DNA of 64,000 bases, taken from Malachius bipustulatus. Lineage: Eukaryota > Arthropoda > Insecta > Coleoptera > Melyridae. The notes under the pieces were generated by a model. It did not search any database. It was not told where the DNA came from and saw nothing but the letters and a program-made list of their open reading frames with translations. Where the stretch lies: NCBI GenBank assembly GCA_910589415.1, contig OU342634.1, positions 2,914,001 to 2,978,000 on the forward strand, read 5' to 3'. The translations under genes were made by a program, and so were the position numbers. This document shows positions 57,944-64,000 of this stretch, piece after piece. Numbering within the stretch: position 1 is the first letter of the stretch; every line of letters starts with the position of its first letter.

Positions 57944-58559
57944 GAATAATTAAACGAGGACGATCAAGACCGACTGCAGTTCTGCGAAAATGTTACAAGA
58001 ATACAAACTTTTTCAATAACATTATTTTCTCGAGCCAAGCGGCGCCTTTTTGTTTGAATGGTACAGTGAGAACCACCACAACTTCAGATACTGGTCACGG
58101 GAAAATCCTCGCTGTATCCAAGACTCCAGAAAAGATAAGGGCGTGAGCTTGAATAATGGGAGACCGGCTTATTTAAATTCATCCACTTTTATATCATCCG
58201 TTGTCATTGGTCGCATGAAAAAATCTGGACGAAACAATATTCGTTCGAAAGAAATCTCGAGAATAAGCATTCGAACGAAACTTCCCGTTTCGTTCGAACA
58301 TGTTGCTTCATTCGATCGAAACGTGAGCTCGTATGAACTCGGGAATAACCCCATAGGGGAGTTGACGCCGTCGAACTATTTTTTATTGAGCTAGACGAAA
58401 TACCACTATGTTTATGTGAAGAAACTTTAGAGCACTTGAAAGCCAACATTACTTACTTACTAAAAAAATTACATCAAAATTTTAATTTTATATCTAAGTA
58501 TTTTATTTAGGTTTACTTATAAAACCACAAATTGGTAAAGCCTTTTCTACACCTTTCTC
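57944..58559. other. Spacer with a cluster of TTCG(W)CGAA palindromes
   Basis: Between 58240 and 58325 there are four related palindromic words (ATTCGTTCGAAAG, CATTCGAACGAAAC, TTCGTTCGAAC and TTCGATCGAAAC). The overlapping open frames here have no recognisable content. Confidence 0.4.
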
Positions 58560-60255
58560 TCGCTAAACCACCCATGTCGTACAAGAACGTCACTGTGAGT
58601 CACTATAGGTGACACCAAGTGGTGACTTGGTCTGGCTTGTTGCAGAGAGGGTAAGTTCTCACTTGCTAGGTCTCTATTGGACCATTTGTACTTACTTCCT
58701 CTAGAGTGGACACGGACAGCCCCACCACCTTTCCATCCTCCAACCATCCACCTGCTCGATGTTGACTAAGCGCTGGACACTGGCAAAGCACATGCTCTTC
58801 AGTTTCGTTTTCTTCTCCACATCCTTTGCGCCTTGGATCCCGTGATATCCCGATCTTATGAAAGTGTTTATTTACCCTGCAGTGGTCCGAGTAAATGCCT
58901 ATTATGAGTCTTAGGCTTGTTCTTCACAGCTGCAGGAGATATTTACCCCTTTTCGGGTCAGGGTTAATAATTGCTAACCTGCCTTGGCAAAATATCTTCA
59001 GATTTCGCCATTTTTTACGTGTTGTTTATATGTTTACATCTTTGATTAGGGTTCTGGCAGCAGTTTGTGCCAGAGGTGATTCACGGTCCACAGGGTTCAA
59101 TTTTGACCCGCGCTGGGCCAGCTAATCTGCTATTACATTTCCTCTATCTTAACAATGCCCTTTAACCCACACAAGTTGTAGCCACGGTTTGTGTAGTGCT
59201 ATAGTTTATCCAGGGCTTCTGCGAAGTCTGCTACAAGATCAGAAGCTATCCTGGGATTGTCTAGGGCTAACAGCACATCTTTACCATCTGTTGGAATTTG
59301 CACGTTTCTATTTTCGATGTTCTCAGCTAGTGCTTTGGTTGGCCGATGGATTACTCCCATCAGTTCCACTTGGAAAATGTTGGTATGTTTTCCTAGGCGT
59401 GTAGTTATTTGGAGATCTAATTCCTGCGAGTAAACTCCTGCACCGGATCCGTGTTTTGTCTTAAAGCCATCAGTGCAGATCGATAGGGTATGGGTTTGGT
59501 AACCTCCTCCTGCTTAATGTATATATTGGAGGGGTACTTTTTGCGCATGTAAAAAGCACAGGCTCCTTCAACCAGGCTCCCTTAGGATGCGAGTAAGTCC
59601 TACCAGCCTCCCTCTGTATTATTCCATAACCCTCGATTGTTGTAATCTGTGGGCAGAACCAATTGCTATTTCCTTTACATATAAGTGTAGAGACAGCAGG
59701 TTTAGTGTAGCCTCTATTACGCTAGTTGGGTTGGTATTCAGAGTACCTATTATGGACAAGCATGCCATGTTTTGGACATAGCATCGATCTTATTATAGCA
59801 GTGTATATCCAGAGATTTTGGATGACACTGCCAGAGTGCCACGCGTGCTTTTTCTATATTGGTTTCAATGTGTTTGTTCCAAGTTAACTCTTGAAGGAGG
59901 ACCATTCCAAGGTATTTATTTTATCATATCAGTACGTTGACGTTGCGTACCAGATAATTTTGGTAATTTTAGTTTATTAAGATTTCTTTCTCTAATGAAT
60001 AGGATCAATTATTCAGTCTTCAGTGGATTTAATGAGAGTGAGTGTTCATTTCACCAGCTTGTAATGGTCACCAGAGCATTTTGCTCTGATGCTCTCGTTA
60101 ATGCGCTCTCATTACAGCTCCTGTCTGCGAGGGTCCCACTTCTATTTACACACCTCTCCATTGCAGCATGTTATCGATCCAACCGATTAAGGTACACGTG
60201 ACACCATGTTGTTTTGTCGAACGCTTCTATGTTGATAAATGCACCCAGGGTGGAC
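58560..60255 (-). pseudogene. RNase-H LINE relic on the minus strand (R1/LOA/I-like)
   Basis: Read on the minus strand from about 60255: remains of RT motif A (FINIEAFDKTTWCHV), a large deletion that removes the YADD region, then the post-RT segment (ITSWCNEHSLSLNPLKTE, LNKLKLPKLSG, LTWNKHIETNIEKARVALWQ), NTNPTSVIEATLNLLSLHLY, RNase H (ICTDGFKTKHGSGAGVYSQE, GKHTNIFQVELMGV, then a decayed remainder with many stops), and the zinc-knuckle tail (CGEENETEEHVLCQCPAL). The domain order is the same as in the 35720 and 42680 relics but on the opposite strand. Multiple stops and frameshifts. Confidence 0.82.
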
Positions 60256-62839
60256 ATCTTGGATGTCTTTTTTGACTTTTTTCTCTAATGTGTCTCTTAT
60301 TTTTTCTTCTCAGACAATCTATAAAAATGCAATAACATAAGAGCATTCCATTAAAAAAAAAAAAACATAACTTTGATATGGCACGCTCATATGGGACACT
60401 CTCTGTATTCTCCAAAATAATTTGAAAAGATCTTTAAAAAAACATGGAAAAATCCATCGTTTGGCCCACAGAGACCGACTCGAATGAGCTGGGACACTCT
60501 GTATAGGCACCTGGCGGTTTGCAGCCTATATTGGAGGAATTCAGGAATTCTTCTTCCAACCCGAGGTCCAACCAGGTGCCTTATTTATGGAAGGAAGCTT
60601 TTGTTTATTGTAAATTAAACACCACATATCCGATCAGGTGTAATTCCAAATTTCAGCATCATTTATACAGGTTTATCTCATTTTTGCTTCAAAACAACTC
60701 GTATGCGGATACCTTGCGCTAAAATAATGTGAGTTTGTTGCGTATAAAATTGTCTCTTAGACGCTTTCTGACTGAAATACAGGGTGTTGAAAATTTACGA
60801 CTAAATTATGGAAAGATTTTTTGCGAATTTCTTCTAGCTTTTTGTTCTTTCCTCTTTCTTACTTTCCTCTTACTTTATGATAGTAACGCCAAAAGAAGCT
60901 TTTTCGTTGATAGTTGTTATCAGAAATAGGCCAGGAAAAAAACAATTCCGAGTAATAGAATAGACTACTTTAGCGCGAGATACCCGCACAAGGATTGATT
61001 TTTTTTGTAATTTAGGATACTTTGACATTGTTTCTGTAACAGGCTAAGAGTCCGCGACTGCCAGACCTTCGTCATTTTATAAAAGCTGAAAGTTCTGTGC
61101 GCATGTCTCCAACATAGGTAGGAACAATGCAGCTTTGGCAGGTAACAGCTGAAGGTGTATAAAATCACTCTTGAAGATCTTTGAAGTATAAAGTTTAAGT
61201 ATAGAGAAATGTAAAAATAGGTGAAAAATTTCCTGTAGACATGGGTCGTTGGAGCTGTAGTTCTCGAGATATAAGGTGTTAAAAGTTCTTCGAAAAATTT
61301 TACTATTTTTTGAATATCTACAAATTGAGTGATCAGAATAACTAGAAAATTTTGACTAATTTGACCATCGAGGGTGGCCAGTTTTTTTTTTCTGTACCCA
61401 CAATATTTGTGATCAATAATAATTCTGAGAGGCTTACGCTTCGCGCTACAAAAATATAACTTGCCTCAATCAAATGTGGAACATGTACAAAGTTATGTAA
61501 TGAACTGATTTCGTAATCGTTTGGCCATCTTATGGGTCGGTGGAAAATCATGATAGGCTAAAGTGTAATGTATTCAGTGATTAAATAAGACTTAATTAAT
61601 GGCCAAGTGTTTAGTCGAAGAGAGAGAATAGCATTAACATAACTAACGGTTATAGTCCAATCTAGTCATTCTAGGAATTTGCACAGGACGTTCGGTTTCC
61701 TCCATAGCAATCACGCCACTTAGCAGGCAGGTAACATCGACCGAAATGACAGTTCAGTTTGATATTATTCTAGTCATATTATTTGGTTCATTATTACTAG
61801 TAAATAGTAGGATAATTGATTTTTTGCGCATCAACACAGGTTAGATATTACCTGGTATAATCGTAATTGTATTAAATACTATAAGGGGAGGAATGAAGTA
61901 TCCTTGGAGTTATAATAATGAATTAACGAGATAAGTTAATTGAAGGCAATTATAAATTACGTACAGGTATGTGGTTTTCGTTTACAACAGCGCTTATTAG
62001 TGGGCAATATGTTACTATGTATCAAGATTCCAACAAATAAATAATTAATTAATTCCGTCTCCTTATTATACAATAATAATTGGGAAGTCAAGTAGGCGAA
62101 CGAGAAATTATTATTGCGACGCCCGATTTGAAATGGACATGGTAAAACATGGAAATTGAATTTAATATTGGGCCTCATATTTTAGGCCTAAGTAAATTTA
62201 ATTTCAAGCTGATGTCGGTCAAAGTGTCTCACTACCTATAGCAGAACGATCGATCCGTTTAGATACAGTTTTTTTTTTTTAACTCCATTCAAGAAGTCAG
62301 GGAGGCTTCTCTATATCACTCGCTCTTCATGTAAAAGAGCAACCAACGTCTTCATCGTCCTCAAATAAATACGAACTAAGTATACCTTGTTCAAACAACT
62401 TGAACTTGAGGTAGGAATCCTGCTGGAACTAAACATAACGTCACCCGTCGTCAAGGCTAATTAAATCTTGAAACATTTAAAAGGTAATTTTTAGTAGGTA
62501 CTATACTAATAATACTTCCATTAACAAAAAACCACCTAAATTTTGAGCTAATTTATTTTCAGATAAGAATTTTCTTTAGTAGAGTGTAGTGCCTGCACCG
62601 ACCCTGAAGAAAAATTTGCTTTGAAGAAAACAAAAAAGACGCAAATAAATCCCAGAAATCGTTTAGTGAGTTCGGAATTTCCCACCGGCCTCCGACTACT
62701 TCTGAAAGTCGAATCAGATAATTCAGCACCAGCTAAAGGTCAATTTTCAACGATTTTTACTTCCCTTTTGGCTTCCCTGATGGAATATACAATAATTCTA
62801 AGTCATAAACACAAACCCAGTTAGCGTTTGGTCACACAG
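60256..62839. other. Gene-poor stretch with isolated transposon-end words
   Basis: GGGACACTCTCTGTA (60393), GGGACACTCTGTATA (60491) and TACAGGGTGTTGAAAA (60778) resemble ends of the TACAGGGTGT group; no clear inverted partner was found. The rest is AT-rich with no recognisable coding region. Confidence 0.4.
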
Positions 62840-64000
62840 ATCGTCAAGCTACTCAATGACAAGCTTAATTTCAAAACAGTCGAACGTTGTCGACGGTCTC
62901 CCGTGATATCACTCTGATTTTGTGGCTTTTACTATTTCGATATTGCCGTGTGAGGTATCTTTTTGAATTGCCTACTATTTCAGCTAAGTGTTTACGGTGT
63001 TGACTTGTCCAAGTTACCTTTGGTTTTCGTCAAAATTACGTGAATTTACATCTGTGGGCACTTACTGTCAGAGCAATTATTCAGTCCATATCAGTGGTTT
63101 TTTTTGTGGAAGATAACGCCGACCGTGTCTGCAGTTGCCGTGTCTACACTGTGATCGATTGCAACATTAAATTGAGTATACCTACCATGAGTTCTTGTCT
63201 ACATTGCAACAACTCCTCTAAATCTTGCACGATTCCATGTGACGGATGTCAGGGTCCGCTGCACTCAGCTTGTGTTGGCCTGGCTGAGTCTGAAATAAAA
63301 ATGACCCGAGCCAAGTCAAGATGCTTCAAGGTGGTAATGTAATTCTTGTTCTAATAATATGGGCTCTTTTAAGAACATGAACGCCGTTATTTCGAACATT
63401 AAAGAGGAATTTAATTCGGCTCTCGTCCGAATTCAGCGCGATTTCGACTCTCAACTGAAAGATCTAAGAGCGCTTCTTGCACAGCAAAAACAAATGAATG
63501 AAAGTGCCGATTCCTTATTTGAAGAGGTGGTTCACGAGGTTATGGAACGTCAGAGACGCAGCAAAAATTTAATAATTTTCAACCTACCTGAGCAAGCTGA
63601 TGGCGCTCCAAAGCAGCTTCGTGAGGATGGCGAGTGGCGTAATATTGCAGATGTTCTCAACGCATTGGATCCCTGTGTCGACATCACCGTGCGGCCCAGT
63701 ATTCGTAGGCTGGGCCGGTTTGTTGCTGGTGGCGGCGCCCGCCCCCGACCAATTAGGGTATCCCTTGGCAGCGAGGGTGACGTTGCTACTCTTGTTCGTG
63801 GGTCAAAGAGGCTTAAGGAGCATGGTCGGTTCAACAACGTCTCGGTTTCATTTGATCGAACACCGAGGCAACAGCAGGCCTACAAGAGGGCCAAGGACGA
63901 ACTGAGGGTGAGACAAGAGGGCGGAGAGAAGAACTTGAAGCTTCGCTACAAAAATGGTGTTCCCGAGATCACAACTTTAAACTAAGTGGTTCACCCAGTT
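62840..64000 (+). mobile_element. 5' part of a LINE running off the window
   Basis: ORF1 begins at 63187 and ends at 63985. The ~350 bp before it is less AT-rich than the upstream DNA and is probably the 5'-UTR; its exact start could not be fixed. ORF2 with endonuclease and RT should begin just beyond the window. ORF1 is nearly complete, so this is the youngest-looking LINE here. Confidence 0.65.
63187..63985 (+). pseudogene. LINE ORF1: PHD-like finger plus coiled-coil/RNA-binding protein, one frameshift
   Basis: ATG at 63187 (ACCATGA) starts MSSCLHCNNSSKSCTIPCDG and CQGPLHSACVGLAESEI, a PHD-type C..C...C..C...H..C zinc finger as found at the N-terminus of ORF1 in many arthropod CR1/Jockey-type LINEs. 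The frame stops at 63342. A shift of one base near 63338 opens the next frame, which supplies the expected last Cys pair (CNSCS) and runs on as a ~210-residue segment to 63985: a heptad-like region (ISNIKEEFNSALVRIQRDFD), the conserved RSKNLIIFNLPE block, VRPSIRRLG, PRPIRVSL and YKRAKDELRVRQ. ORF1 binds element RNA for retrotransposition. The single extra A is the only lesion I see. Jockey/CR1 identity is inferred from the layout. Confidence 0.8.

Overview
This is a window of an AT-rich animal nuclear genome, almost certainly an insect. The reasons are a spliced single-copy developmental gene (sprouty), the insect types of non-LTR retrotransposon present (RNase-H-bearing R1/LOA/I-like and CR1/Jockey-like), a tRNA-derived SINE with a perfect target-site duplication, and very many inverted-repeat elements. 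The frequent short words of the GTAGGTACCTAC type suggest a hemipteran, but that is only an impression. Nothing looks bacterial or viral, and there are no operons.

Host genes: the one confident gene is sprouty on the minus strand (CDS 12381-13358, 325 codons), carried by a GC-rich exon that stands out from its surroundings. A splice acceptor lies 70 nt before its start codon. A GC-rich, promoter-like region at about 26160-26400 on the same strand is a candidate upstream 5'-UTR exon, which would make the interval 13.4-26.2 kb a large first intron. Three weaker coding-like segments (19356-19775, 41840-42043, 57789-57943) are listed as possible exons only.

Layout. 1-6.6 kb: a dispersed repeat, then nested palindromic elements (1045-2925, 3187-4268, 4266-5057) and a short TIR element (6062-6608). 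6.6-12 kb: mostly empty AT-rich DNA with a mariner scrap. 12-26.4 kb: sprouty and its putative intron, containing a long hairpin (18873-19363), a TIR element (19861-20332) and a 1.86-kb foldback element with a 9-bp target duplication (20650-22504). 27.9-33.6 kb: small TIR elements, a direct duplication, a LINE tail, and a DNA transposon with ~450-bp inverted repeats around a dead transposase (32075-33624). 35.7-48 kb: two decayed RNase-H LINEs, two tandem-repeat arrays (about 175 bp and about 90 bp), TIR elements and the SINE (47153-47384). 51.6-64 kb: the second copy of the window's first repeat, a LINE ORF1 relic, a CR1/Jockey-like RT relic with an internal tandem duplication, an inverted-repeat element, a minus-strand RNase-H LINE relic, and at the edge the 5' part of a fairly young LINE.

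The main theme is mobile DNA. Many repeats end in, or contain, the word TACAGGGTGT, and one pair of similar ends brackets the decayed transposase. One transposase family may therefore have mobilised many unrelated palindromic passengers here. No intact autonomous element and no CRISPR, operon or RNA gene cluster was found.
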